Shown piece after piece: positions 1 through 12,172 of a DNA stretch of 64,000 bases. Numbering within the stretch: the stretch's first letter is position 1; each line of letters begins with the position of its first letter. The notes beneath the pieces were generated by a model. That model worked only from the letters and a program-made list of their open reading frames with translations. It was not told the DNA's origin and made no database searches. The stretch covers positions 62,001 through 126,000 of the forward strand of contig JADGKB010000030.1 in the NCBI GenBank assembly GCA_027604185.1, given 5' to 3'. The DNA comes from Boothiomyces macroporosus. Taxonomy: Eukaryota > Chytridiomycota > Chytridiomycetes > Rhizophydiales > Terramycetaceae. A program made the translations under genes and the position numbers.

Positions 1-3000
1 TCTCATATTTCTCTAATATTTGCTGTGCCCTTCCTTTCCATCTAGCATTATCTTCGGTAAGATTGGAAATTTCAGCTTTCCTTACTTCTACCTCTCCTTC
101 TAGCTGGAAGATTTGCTCTAAACTTAAAGACAAAATACCTTTGAGAGGTGAGATTTGATCTTCTAGCGATTTGATCTTGACTTCTAAAGATTCCACTTTC
201 TTTCCTGAAGCTTCAAGCTGGTTGCGCAATGTAATATTTGATTCCCGCAACAAGTTACTCTGTTCAATTTTTTCCATAAGTTCCAAATGTTTTCTTTCAG
301 ATCCAAGACTTTCCTGGCTTCTTTTTCTTTCTTCTTCAAGAATTAATCTATTTTCATCCAATGATTTTTGCAAATGCTCAATTTGCAATCGAGATCTCTC
401 TGCTTCTTGTCTTGCAATTTGCAGCTTGGTATCAACAATCTCTTTTTCTCTTCTCAAATATTTGATAACTTCATTCAATTCAGCAAGATTTTCATTGTTT
501 CCTTCCGTTTGTTCACCAGTTGGAGCAGCCGACGTTCTAACTGAAGTTAATTGCTCGAATTGTGCATGTAACAAGTTGTTTTGATTATTTAAATCTATCA
601 CCCGGGTTTCCAGTTCAGAAATCTCTTTTTGTAATTTGTTCTTTGTCGAGTTGAATGTTTCAGTGAGCTGTGCCAAGTTCTCCTTTGCAACATTGCATTC
701 TGTAACTGCGACTTCTTTTTCTTGAGCCAAAGTTAAATTGGCTTGTTTCATTTGCGAAAGAGATTGAATAGTTGCAGAGTGGGCGACAATTTCGCGTTCG
801 TAATTATCTTGGGCATCCTTGGCAATTTTGGCCTGCCTTTCTACATCCGCTTTCATCTCATTGACATTAATAATGGCCTATGGTTAAAATCCTCTTACCG
901 TCTTTTCGCGTTCTTTCAGTGACAGTATTTGTTTATCGTAAACGGCTAAAGTGTTTTTATGTTCACTTTGCTCAAGATCCATTGCTTCTTGAGTTGAAGT
1001 AAGAGTTTCTCCCAACTTTTTCAACTGCTCAACCAAATCGGTACGTTCTTGTTCAAGTCTAGTTGTTTTGTTTGTCAATTCTGCAATCTTTTCTTCCATC
1101 TCAGATTTGTAAACATCAAAAGTGGTGTTCATTTCGTCTAGTCTTTCTTCACTAGCTTGGCTAATTTGCTTGAATGTTTCCGCCTGTTCAGTAACTAGAA
1201 CTAATTCGGCCTTCAGCTTTTCAACTTCAATTCTTGCTTTTGCCAATTCAGATTCCAAAGATCTAATTTGATCAATTTCGGTTGCTTCGGGACCCAGCTC
1301 TCCTGTATTTAATATCTTTTCCTCGTAAATACGAGCTTTGTTTTCTGCTTGCTCCAGTCTGATGGTTAACTCTGACAATCTTGCTGTTGCTGCTGCCTCT
1401 TTACTTTGAACCACTGACAATTCTCCCTTTGTTCGTTCAAAATTGCCGGTAAGTTTTTCAACTTTAAGTTGATATTCTCGCATTTCTGCATCCCTCTTTG
1501 AGCTTAGAGTTCGTTGATCATCCAGCAAATCATTGAGCTGTTTTCGAGAAAGTTGTAGCTCCCTTCCAAGTTGCTCGATCTGAGCTTCAAATTTCTTTAC
1601 GTTTTGCAGGTGGGCGTGATCTTTTTCCTCTAGGAGTGACTGAATTTCTCTTATCCTGTCGTTTGCGAGATTTCGCTCCTTGATTAGGTCTTGAACATCT
1701 TTTGACATACGAGTTTCACTCTGTTTCCAGACCTGCTTTTCTAATTTTAGGTTCTGATTCTCGAAAGTTGTAGTATCTAGAGTTTGGCGAGTGCTGGACA
1801 AAGTGTTGGATAATTCTTCAATTTTAAGATCTTGACGAGTTGACATGGTGTTGAGCACCGAGAATCGCTCCTTCAATTGTTCGAATTCCTTCTCTTTGGA
1901 TTGCAAATTATTGAGCAGCATTTCATGGCGATCTAGTGTAAGCAAAGCATATACCATTAAGATACGAGATCTGATTATTCAACTTTGCAACCTGGATTGA
2001 CAAATCCATTTTTTCGTTTTGAGTTTGCTCAAGTTGTGTTTTTAGAAGCTTGGTGTCGGTGCCACATTCTTTTCGGTATACATCAAATTCCCTTTGTAAT
2101 TCACGATAGTATGACTCGTAATCTGCACTGTTTGTCACTGAAGGAGGGTTTTCTTGGCCAGGCTCCGGTGATTGGTTTGTCGACCTATTTGGTGATCCTT
2201 TTCTAGTTTCAGCGATTCTCCTCCACTGGTCTCTTTCTCTTGCATAAGACTCTGAATTAAGTTGTTGTCTTCTCAACTCGTCTTGAAGTTTTTCTATAAG
2301 TGCAGCAGACTCGTTTAAAGCTTGAATCTTAGATTCTTCGGCCTCTTTGAGAGTTACTGATTCTTGCTGATCAAGTTTGGCAGACAAACTACGAATAGAC
2401 CGTAAGAGTTTTTGATTTTGAGCTTGTAGTTCTTGGATATTTTTAAATATGACCAAATGGTTTGAAATTATTGAATCGGCTTCTGTTTCTTCCATAGGTA
2501 TTGGAATAGGCGAGGTATCGTGCAACTGTCCTTTAAGAGATGCTTGCTCCCTCAACAATGCCTGAATTTGTCTTCCGCAGTCCATCAAATTTTTCTCATA
2601 CAGTTGATGCTCAGTCTCTTTTGCTTCCAATTCCGCCTTGAGCTTTTTCAATTGAGTGCTGTATTCCTCGTTCTGTCTAGAAACGTCACTTAAAGATTTG
2701 GCCAGGTATTCGTTTTGCTGCTTGGCTTTCTGGAAATCCTTATTGGTTTTTTCAATCATTGGTGCCTAGGAATTAACAAGGAAACACCTTTTGCTCAAAT
2801 TCTGAAACTATGTGATTTAAACATTCGTTCAACCGCGATACTTCGCTCTTTTCCTTGATTAGTTCTTGTTGAAGTTTTGTGTATTCAGAAAAAATTTGAG
2901 TGAATGACTTGCCAGTTTTCTGCAATCTACTAGCAACGGCAGCAGTTTGACTAAGTTGGCCAACTTGATCTGAAGTAGACTTTGCAGACAGTTCATTATT

Positions 3001-4504
3001 GATAGTTTGCAATTCTGATTCCAACTTTTCAATATCTAAAAGCAGCTTGTTTTTTTCCGCCTGCATTTCTTCAATTATTTCAGCCTTTTCCAACAGTCTG
3101 GTCTCTGATTCATTGCTTAATCTATTCAACTGCCCTTCTACATTGCGCAGAACTTCTTCTAGCTCCTCATTTTGAGTAGTAAGTTCTTGGCATTTCGATT
3201 GGTACAAATCTGCCAATTTTTTCTGGCTATTCATTTCGATTTTAAATTGGGATTCCAGTGTTATTTGATTATTTTCTAGTTCTCGAATACGTGCAAGCTT
3301 GCTTTCCAACTTTTCCTGCAATTCGTTATTTCGTTCAACCAAGTTTTGATTTCTAATTTGCAGAGATGCTTTTTCTTGATTGGAGACTTCCAGTTCTGCT
3401 TGTATAACAGAAAGTTGCTCACTTTTTTCTTTTCGGTACTGTTGCAGTTGCTCACCTTTACCTGCCAATTCCTGATTTAACCAATCAATAATTTTTTGCG
3501 ACTGCTCCACTTGCTGATTAGCATTTGACAATAGAGTCTTTAACTCTAGTTCACTAGCTTGTGTTTGTGCTAACAATTCCTTATCTTTACGAGATTCCAA
3601 CTTTTTTTCTTGAAGTTGTTTCTTGCTGTATTCAAGTTCCTCTACGCATAAGTTGTTCTATAACTGCATTTCAAATTCTGAAATATATATTCTTACCTGA
3701 TAGGTGCAAACACTCTTGCTGTTTTGCATTTAGAACAAATTCCAAATTCTGTTTTTCGTGATCTAAAGTTTCTTGGACAGACCTTGTTTTATGTGCATTC
3801 AAATCTTCGATGATCTTCAATTTTTCTTTTATGATAACATCTTTATCATCCTTTTCCTTTGTAATAGCTTGGGTTTTAGCCGATTGCTCTTCTAACTTTG
3901 AAGTAAGGGCGGAAATTTGTCCATACAGACCAGCAATCTGAGTCTCGTATTTCAGGGCTTCAGCTTCAAAAAGTTTACTTGCATTTAATCCTTTCTTTGG
4001 TGAAACTAGCATATCTTCCGCTAATTTCGCTTTATCAGGTGACACTTGGTTACTTTTGGTTGGAGATTCTGGTTTCCTTGGTATATCTGATGAAAATGAC
4101 TTTCCAGGTGATTTATTTCCATCATTTGAAACAGCGTGCTTGCCTTTAGTGGGAGAATTAGCTGACATGATTGCTCCTAAATCTTTTTTCGGTGTGGATT
4201 CATTTTGTAAGGTAGACAACTTTGATGGTGATGTTGCAACATTAGATTCTCCATGCTGTCTTGATTCGACTGATTTTGGTGTCATTGCCTTAACTGGGGT
4301 GCTTGGCTCCATAACAACCTTGCTTTGCGGCGTTCCAAACTCTTTCTTGTCCAAAGGTTTCTTTGGAGTTACCACGAAATTTTCGAATGGATCCTGCTCG
4401 TCTTCCAAACTAGTAGCTGGTACATTATCAGAGTTCATTTCAACATCCTCGTTAGGATTTTCAATGCCTGTAAGATTCTCTTCTTGGTCTGAACTTTTTT
4501 CCAT
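1..4504 (-). CDS. MLP1: Mlp1/TPR-type nuclear basket protein, 3' part outside window
   Basis: A long coiled-coil protein of the nuclear pore basket, a scaffold for mRNA quality control and export. About 1,460 residues are visible. Residues 1-150 are low-complexity with many (S/T)P sites; almost uninterrupted heptad coiled coil follows. The last visible part carries TPR/MLP signatures: VNEMKADVERQAKIAKDAQ, YLRREKEIVDTKLQIARQEA, LLRESNITLRNQLE and ARWKGRAQQILEKYE. Introns lie at 3642-3696 (55 nt, least certain), 2766-2787, 1933-1954 and 878-898. The ATG at 4504 is 55 bp from the divergent ATG at 4560. Family assignment rests on the middle-domain motifs; the rest is generic coiled coil. The C-terminal acidic tail is not in the window. 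Confidence 0.85.
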
Positions 4505-4559
4505 TTCACAGAGATTACCTTGTGATCTGAAAATTCAAGGAAAACAAACTTGCCAGAAA

Positions 4560-6299
4560 ATGACGATTAGAAAGAATAAAAAAATCCGTCTAGATCCTCT
4601 GCAGATAATCGAAAACATCGAAATGCAATATCTGTCTGTTCATAAGCGGAGTGATCCATTCGCCACACGCTTCTTCAAACCATCAATTCAAGTTATTAAT
4701 TTGGATAAACTTGAAGAGCCGATATCGCTGCCAGAGATTATTTGCATTCCAAAGCTGTCTAGGAAACCTATTGTAAAGAAACCTGAAAGAAAATCCTTTG
4801 AAATTCATCAATTTGTACCATACAAGTCATCAAGCATCCAGTTTCAAAAAATGGAGATACCGATAGACTTGAATATCCAAGAAAATAGACTAATCTCTAT
4901 AGGAAATTTGCCAGATGAAACTGTTTCCCTGCTGCATTATCCAATACCTTTTAAACCAGATTTTAGGGAGCTTGACAGGTGCTACGTTGAACATCCAAAC
5001 AACTTGGAGGATAAATTACAACTGATACTTGATCAACAAAATTCTTATTTAGAACTACCAATTGAAATTTCAATTAATTCAGAGCAGACAATTGAATCGC
5101 CACAGTTAAAGCCGTTAACCAATCCCCAATTACCTGGTTTGACTAATTCCAATCCATTGAAAGAAATATCAGTGATATCTGCAAACTCGGCCCATATACC
5201 TTTGAATACTGAAAAGATACAAAGGATTGATTTGCACAAGTTTGAAATGGACTTTATGGAATCGGGTGAGTGTAGTATTGGAAATCCTGGTACGTTCAAC
5301 TTTTCAAAGTTTAAAAAGAATTACGAAATGATGGACACTGGCCTTTTTCCACATTCGAGTTATCTATCGTGGAACTTGAATAACTGTTTCAACATCATGA
5401 TGAAATTGGCTAATGAACTTCAAAATCTTTACAAACCCAAACTGCACTTGTTTGCTTTTCAAACAATTCCTATAGTTTCTTGTTTCGCTTTTGATACTGA
5501 ATTGGTAATCGAAGGTCATTCAAATACAGGCGAATCATCAAGTAATCTTATCAACGTCGAGAAATCTGTAGAAAATGCTGTATTTAAATACTTTTCATTG
5601 AGAGGAGAATCACTTACTCAAAGACGACCAACGACACCAGTTAGACAAAAATCAAAGAAATTGCCTAAACGCTCCAACTCTCCGAGGTATATCTATGCTG
5701 GGTGTCAAATCATTAAAGATTTTGGCGATTTGTTTGATTTCGCAAATATTATAGCCTTGGAAAGAGAATATGACAATATGATTGCACTTGATTCCAAAAG
5801 CTGTCTGATACTAATGAAACTATCTGATATATTCCGAGATGTACGACATCAACTATTGAAAGCAGCATCAAAGTTCAGTATTATTCATATATCACTAGAA
5901 TTTGATCCTGTGTTTCAAGACGGAGAGGTCAAAGGAATATACCCATTCACTTGCCCAAACAATGCTATGATTAATGAAACTAAAGCGTTTGTGTATGGCA
6001 TATTGGAACAAGAATTGGGGTGTTCATGCTATATCTGGCATTGTGTAGATAAAGTTCAAGTTGTAGATTTAATAACCAGTTTAGCTCATGATGTTCCACT
6101 TGAAAACGAAGAACCTATACCATTTCTTTTCTTGGTTGGATTTCCAGGGATGAATTCTCACCTAGCACAAATACTATTGAAAAACTATTCGCTTCGAGAT
6201 ATATGCAAAATGAGCCTTGCTAATTTAAAAGAAAAATTTCAAGTTTATAGTGATTCTAGACGACTGGTATTCAATATTAACTTAGGAATTATTTTATAA
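4560..6299 (+). CDS. XPF-like/HhH protein, ZIP2/SHOC1-like candidate
   Basis: A 579-residue intronless protein. The open frame extends upstream to 4056, but that part is antisense to MLP/TPR, so I start at MTIRKNKKIRL (4560). The N-terminal 350 residues are rich in Leu, Ile and Pro with no recognised domain. Residues ~375-510 (from YIYAGCQIIKDFG through ALEREYDNMIALDSKSCLILMK) resemble a degenerate XPF/ERCC4 nuclease fold lacking the ERKxxxD active site. Residues ~520-570 (FLFLVGFPGMNSHLAQILL, then SLRDICKMSLANLKEKF) look like a tandem helix-hairpin-helix. This order is that of Zip2/SHOC1, the meiotic crossover XPF-like subunit. An inactive XPF-family protein of another type is possible. Function is inferred from fold-level pattern only. 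Confidence 0.5.
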   Translation: MTIRKNKKIRLDPLQIIENIEMQYLSVHKRSDPFATRFFKPSIQVINLDKLEEPISLPEIICIPKLSRKPIVKKPERKSFEIHQFVPYKSSSIQFQKMEIPIDLNIQENRLISIGNLPDETVSLLHYPIPFKPDFRELDRCYVEHPNNLEDKLQLILDQQNSYLELPIEISINSEQTIESPQLKPLTNPQLPGLTNSNPLKEISVISANSAHIPLNTEKIQRIDLHKFEMDFMESGECSIGNPGTFNFSKFKKNYEMMDTGLFPHSSYLSWNLNNCFNIMMKLANELQNLYKPKLHLFAFQTIPIVSCFAFDTELVIEGHSNTGESSSNLINVEKSVENAVFKYFSLRGESLTQRRPTTPVRQKSKKLPKRSNSPRYIYAGCQIIKDFGDLFDFANIIALEREYDNMIALDSKSCLILMKLSDIFRDVRHQLLKAASKFSIIHISLEFDPVFQDGEVKGIYPFTCPNNAMINETKAFVYGILEQELGCSCYIWHCVDKVQVVDLITSLAHDVPLENEEPIPFLFLVGFPGMNSHLAQILLKNYSLRDICKMSLANLKEKFQVYSDSRRLVFNINLGIIL

Positions 6300-6395
6300 A
6301 CTTTTGCACTACAAATTAAATTGATTTTCATACGATTGTAATATTCAAAGTGGTTTACAAGGATTGTAACAATAAAAATCATTTATAGTAATTAT

Positions 6396-9300
6396 TTAAT
6401 CGATTTTATTTCTAAAAGTTGAAGGAGACCAACTGTGATTACATTCTGGAGATACAAAGTCGTATTGGCCAAAGTTCAAAATGTATCTAGACAAATCCCT
6501 AATGTAAGGAGTACAAAAAGTTGCATTTCTGGGAACAAATGGGCCTGGAATTAATAAAAAGTACCAAATCGTTTTCCATCAAACGTAAAGAAAACCGAAT
6601 CAATGGTGGAATCTATTCCTACGCCAATCGTTCGATGATCTAATGAAGTTTTTGCTTTGTAATATACATGAACCAGTGGAGACTCTGCGTCAGTCTCTAA
6701 TATCTTTTCCAGATCCTCTACCAAGAAATTGTCTGTGACTGCAACAGAGAGTTTTACCAAGTAAATAACTTGTATGTGTGGCAAATAAACCAAAGAAATA
6801 ATCTGTTTCGGGCTAGTGATATATCCGATATGTACACACCTAACATTAGCATTGGATACCTTTCATAATAAATCTTGCCAGTTTCAACCTCATAATACAT
6901 ACATATATCTAAATTTGCCGAGGTAGTAATTTGCAGTTTCCCTTTTCTTTTTGGGCTTTTCGGTATCTGATCAGTAATATTGCCTTCCATCTCAGCAGTA
7001 GACACCTCATCTGATTGAACTGCCTCGGTAGTTGTTGCAATATGAAGCTCTCTGTTTTCAAATAAATTTTCAGTCACATTATTCAAATCTTCTTTGGCTG
7101 TAAAAGTCGTTTCAGATTTGTCTTTCCCATCTATAAGCTCGACAATTCTCTTGAAATTCTCCTCTAAATTGGCAGAGCTTTGAAGCTGAGGAGATTCATT
7201 TGTTTGTTCAACTTCCAGTGCCGGAGCAGAATAAAATACCTCTGAATCAACATTACTAAGATCATTTGAGGTATTTAAAAACTCTGTAGAATGAAAGGTA
7301 TCAAGTTCTGGGACTGGAATAGGCAGGTATTCTGTTGGACAAAAGCTACATTAATAACTATTACATTAGTTTATCAAGTTCTCCTCCAAACAAAAAAGTG
7401 CCCCACTGCTCACCAGTCAAAGAAACAGCTGGATACCAAATTTCATTTGCGTTAATATTTTCAAAAGCGACGCCCAAATCCTTTCCATTTAGCATGTACG
7501 ATATTGTTCCATTATCAAAGTCGATCAAGCAAGTTACAACATCCCTAAATGACCACTCTTCGCCATATCCGTCACTATTCACATCTCTACCGTGCCATTT
7601 GCGAACTCTTGCTCCATCGAACGCATACGATAGCATATCATCTCCAACTCCCCATCCGCCATATTCTTTAGGGGTATATTCTGAACAAACCCATCCAATT
7701 TGTAAAATACCAGCACTCCCTAGCTGAAATTCGTAGCCCCATTTTCCAGCTTTAGAAACTCCGTATTTGGCAATTGCTGTTTCAAAAGTCCAAGTTCTAT
7801 TGAAACACTACATTAGTACTACTAGTACCAGTAAAGAATGCATTTCGATATCTGCAAACTGAGTTGAACGAGATTGATCTAGTGATACAAAAGTTGGGGT
7901 ATAATCAATCGCAGTGAAATCACAGCTTCTTGACACAAATTTTCTAAAGAATGCCCAATCAATTTCGTTATTCAACTTGGCAACAGCTCTCAGTACACAT
8001 GAAAAATTTGTGTCTGAATACAAAATTTCTTCCCTAAATATATCTAAGTTAGGTAAGGTATATACTGTATTGGACAAATTGTGGAAGCGCATAGGTGATC
8101 GACTTACTAATTTTGCTTCCATAGTCCGATAGTAATACAAATAAAATAGATAAAATACTTTCGTTTACAATAAACTCTCGGAATGATTCAAAGTTAGCAT
8201 TAGAGTACCGATATACAACAGATTGACAATACATTCTAGAGCTGCTTTTGGAATTTCCAATTTCAATTCATCAGAAACTTGCTGGTTAGATTGGGTTAGA
8301 ACTAGTGGAAATACTAGCGCGTTTAATAGAGATGTTCCAACATCATCCAAAATATCGCCGACATAGTCCGAAAATTTCTGATGATTTTCAGACTCTACTT
8401 GATCAAAAATGTTACTTTTCAATAAAATGGATAAGCATTCAATAGCTGTGAGCAATTTAGAGCAATTTGTTCGGAAAGAATTCTCTTGTGGGGATACTGG
8501 TGATTCTGGCAGTTCTTGGGCAGCGGTTCTAGTTGGACTAAATGAATAACTGTCATTAGACATCCTACTATTTGGGCGTCCATGCGTTCTACCTGATTCA
8601 TGGTCTTCCAAAATCGGAGACAGAGCTGTCTTTTTGGACTCGGAGCTGTTTATTGTATTCACTACCAAAGAAATATTGCTAAACATTTTGTAAATCAGTG
8701 GTCTGATGAGAGAAATGACAATTTCAAATCGAATAGCTTCGCCTAACGTCAAGATAAAGTACAATTATTGGCCAAACTTAGAATGGCTTTACTAGCCATT
8801 TGACGAATGCTATCTGCTTCATCCGCGAGAATAATGTCTATCAAAATTTGGACTCCATTTCGATCACAGATCTGGGTGGTTATATTTGTTGATATCGACG
8901 CAATGTTTACCAAAACAGTCACTGCAGTATTTTTAATATCAATATCGTCAAATTGGATGTATGATATCAACCTTTCTACCATTTTGCTACTCTCTAAGGA
9001 AGATATATTCAATGCTAACATTAATATCAAGTACGATCAGTGCACAGAACCCCAATAATCTCAATTACATATAAATGTATATGTAGCATTACAGAATCAT
9101 GGATATTCAGCATCGCAGATAATGCCCCAGATTCGAATAAACTCTTTTGGTCGGGCATTTGAAATGCCAACATATGTAACAAGCCCAAAGCCCAGTAAAT
9201 GGTTTGCTCTTCCTGCCCTTGTAATGTTTTCACAATTTTATCTATTAATTTCACTTTAAGAATTTCCTTGTAAAATAATTCTTGTTAACAACAAATTACT

Positions 9301-10425
9301 TTCAGATTCACACAAACATTTGAGCAATCGTAAAATAATCCTGGGCAAAATGGTATCTGAATTCTTGATTAATGGCGAAATGATCTTGATGAAGCCTCGA
9401 ATCGCACAAATCTCTTTTAATTTTACTTCTAGGATTAAAAAAGACTTGCTTCTTATAACATATTCGTGTAAAACAAAAATACTCCAGCTCGCCAGTTCGA
9501 CATCGCTGTTTCGCAGACACCCTGCTGCCAAAGAAATCAATTTCAAATCCGCAAGTTCCAGTAAAATCTGCTTCGACTCGTCTTCATCATCAATAGTAGA
9601 TAGTATACGAACAATAGCATGGAAACATAACTTTTGTACATTTGGATTTCCAAAATTCAATTTAACCATTTCCGTCAGTAAATTCATAATCTTTTTTGCA
9701 ATCAAGATTGCTGATACACTATCGGTTTGGGAAAATTGGTGAATTAAACTGGCATCAAGAGATATTACCTTATACTCCAGAATTTCAAGTCGCTGTATCG
9801 GTTTGGCTCATCCTGCAAGAATTTAATCAAACAATCCAGAACACCATAAGAGACAATCTTGGCTTTCCGTTTATCTCGTTTAAATTGAAAATACCATTGT
9901 CCAAAGTTAAATGATAAAGCGATGCTACAGCATATCGATGAATCTCGGGATCGCCATCCAACCTCAGTGATTTCACCAGAATTTTGGGCAGCTTTTTCCT
10001 TGTAAGAACACCCCTGTTTCGTTCTGATCCTACTAGTTGCTGTACTATTATCATTGCTTTCTTTCTCTTTACATTGTCTTCTGATTGACAACATTCCAGC
10101 AAGTATGGCAGGTGTTTCGAGGACATTGCACGATCAAACAGTATTTGCATTGCACTGAATTAACAAATATTACCTGAGTTAAAACATTTTACCTATTGCG
10201 TATACTCGTTACTTGGCAGTCGGTTAATTTCCTCAAATCGTCCAAACTAATATAATCCTCAGATTTCATTTTATTTTTTGCATCCGGTAGTTTCGGCAAT
10301 GGTATGCGGTTGACTTCCTGGATGTGATTGTACATTCGTATTCCTAGTAGTGCCGAGCATAATCCTAGAGAGAACGACAAGAGCATTTCCTCGTGTTGCA
10401 TCTTTGAAAAAAAATGGAGAAACAA
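6396..10425 (-). CDS. Armadillo-repeat protein with SPRY domain
   Basis: A predicted 1,247-residue protein. An N-terminal hydrophobic segment (MLLSFSLGLCSALLGIRMY) is followed by armadillo-like helical repeats to ~residue 750 (for example VERLISYIQFDDIDIKNTAVTVLVN, here cited in part, and KAILSLANN). A clear SPRY domain lies at ~800-930, with TWTFETAIAKYGV, GILQIGW, GVGDDMLSYAFDGARVRKWH, YMLNGKDLGVAFE. A second, weaker SPRY-like stretch near the C-terminus contains TIGVGIDSTIDSVFFTFDGK. ARM plus SPRY recalls RSPRY1-type proteins, but no RING finger is seen. Introns: 10155-10192 (twin), 9875-9894, 9749-9768, 9281-9299, 9015-9034, 8743-8762, 8103-8168, 7808-7828, 7346-7364, 6813-6835, 6545-6564. 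The 8103-8168 junction is uncertain; two genes are possible. An alternative start is at 10401. Confidence 0.7.
10155..10192 (-). other. Twin intron: two abutting 19-nt GT-AG units
   Basis: Between SIRN and SAMQILFDR of the ARM-repeat gene, the reading frame is restored only if 38 nt are removed. These 38 nt are two complete 19-nt intron-like units, 10192-10174 (gtaaaatgttttaactcag) and 10173-10155 (gtaatatttgttaattcag), with no exon base between them. Removing only the first leaves an in-frame TAA. Confidence 0.8.
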
Positions 10426-10590
10426 GTGTGCGACAGTCAGCCATTAAAAGAATGCTTGGAAAGGAATAACGGTAAATATCTTTGATAAAGGCGAAAGGAG
10501 TAAGTGTCTTAAAGAGTGGGAGGAATTCAAACAAAAGTGCTCAGCAAGGAGACAGTAGAATCATATTGAATATATTTATTACTAATTTAA

Positions 10591-11948
10591 TTACCACATG
10601 AATCGTTGATTTCCAGGTTCATTTGGCCATTTGAACGGCTTGTATAAAAACAAGTTGAACACCACCAGGTTCAAAAACAGGTGATAAACTACTTCCATGT
10701 TTGCGAATAGACGATTGGGTTTGAGATTCAGGCGAACAAAGAAATACGGAATGATAAAGTATCTGAATTCAATCAGTGGCGACGGAACGGTCGCTGCAGC
10801 TGTGCAAGCAAGCAAGAATACAATCCACATTGGATGACGGTTGATTTGAGTTACAATCATGTAAAAGCAAAGTATGTATCCTGGAATCAATGCGTATCTG
10901 TAGATTTCATTGGATTTGAATATGTATTTCCACAAGTAAAATGTAAAATGTCTGTTGTCAGCGAGAAGAAATTGATGGCCAATGGTGTGATACTTTATCC
11001 CAAACAGCATCATTGCAGCCAAGAAAAGTGCATCAGTGAGGCGAATTCTAAGTTAATAGAAAGTACTTTTTGACCACTGTCAATATGTTGAACGGATTCA
11101 ATGAGAATATCGAGAAGAATGCGGTAAAACTGACAAAATAAAGCATTTGCGGTGTATGGATAGTTGATTGATGGTTGGATTTATCTCCCAATACGATTCC
11201 GCCATTTTGAACCACAAACCACACGAACGATAGCAAAACGAGAACATACGGATACAGAGATAGTAAGGAAGAAATATTTAAAAGACTGGATCGTAGAAAC
11301 ATACCAAACATGCGAACTAGAGAAACTAGGGTTAGAAATACTTACATGCACCATCTATCTTTATGTTGAATTCAGTAGTGTTCAACTTTGTTAAACCCAC
11401 AGTAGCCGCGATAAATGCAACCCAGATGACATTCGTCTGCCTAAAGAAAAGGGAAGCGAATCCAAACTATTGTCAGTAATATATACAATTGCACTAGACC
11501 AGATCCTGTTTTTTGTAGAGAGGTGGTAGGATAGGAAAACAAGAAAAGTTGAAATCGTATCAGTGTAGAATAGAAAGTTGAAAAAGAATGAAACTGGAAA
11601 TAGAGCTACCAGCGGTTCATTGCTCATTATTTTGAACAGCAAACAAGTGAGGATCCCAAATATCAAGTTCAAGGATCGCAAAATCACAATTTCATTGAAT
11701 TGAATCAAATTCCTAATCTCTCGTAATAAATCAGAATCCAGCTGAGTGAAATATTGGTAATAGTACATTCCAAGATAGTACAATCCAGGCGGTGTTGTGA
11801 TTTTGTCATCCCATGAAAAGTTCCCATTAATGTAATTTACTGTTTGAGTAATGTGAAATATTTCATCCATGTAAGGTTCAGTTACTGTTTGATTCACAAT
11901 CACGAATATCACCAGTGAAAGTAGAATCAAAGTGATTGCAGAAAACAT
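10591..11948 (-). CDS. ALG10: Dolichyl-P-Glc alpha-1,2-glucosyltransferase
   Basis: An ER membrane enzyme that adds the terminal third glucose to the dolichol-linked N-glycan precursor. The protein has 432 residues with multiple membrane spans. Family motifs are clear: EPYMDEIFHITQTVNYINGN and KITTPPGLYYLGMYYY near the N-terminus, LYPYVLVLL, FVVQNGGIVLGDKSNHQSTI and HTPQMLYFVSF in the middle, HQFLLADNRHFTFYLWKYI near the end. Introns at 11467-11486, 11326-11345 and 11048-11066 restore the frame. A second in-frame AG lies 9 nt past the middle intron. Length and hydrophobic profile fit the Die2/Alg10 family. Confidence 0.95.
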
Positions 11949-12172
11949 TGTGAAAATTTTCAGCTACGATTGGATGCAGTATAAACGATCAGTAATGATT
12001 GGTCACAGAAGTCCTATTCAATCAAATAATTTACTGTTGCTCCCGCGGGTATCTCAGACACATGACCTTGGACAGAATTGATTTGGTAAATAATTTTGCG
12101 TTTACAAAAGCATGGAAATACAAGGATTTCTACTGGTTATCTTAACTGATGAAGGTATGAATCATCCATCTC

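Noticed and set aside
4056..4559. N-terminal extension of the ZIP2-like protein
   Set aside because: It is antisense to the conserved coding start of MLP/TPR and has low-complexity content; the ATG at 4560 is sufficient.
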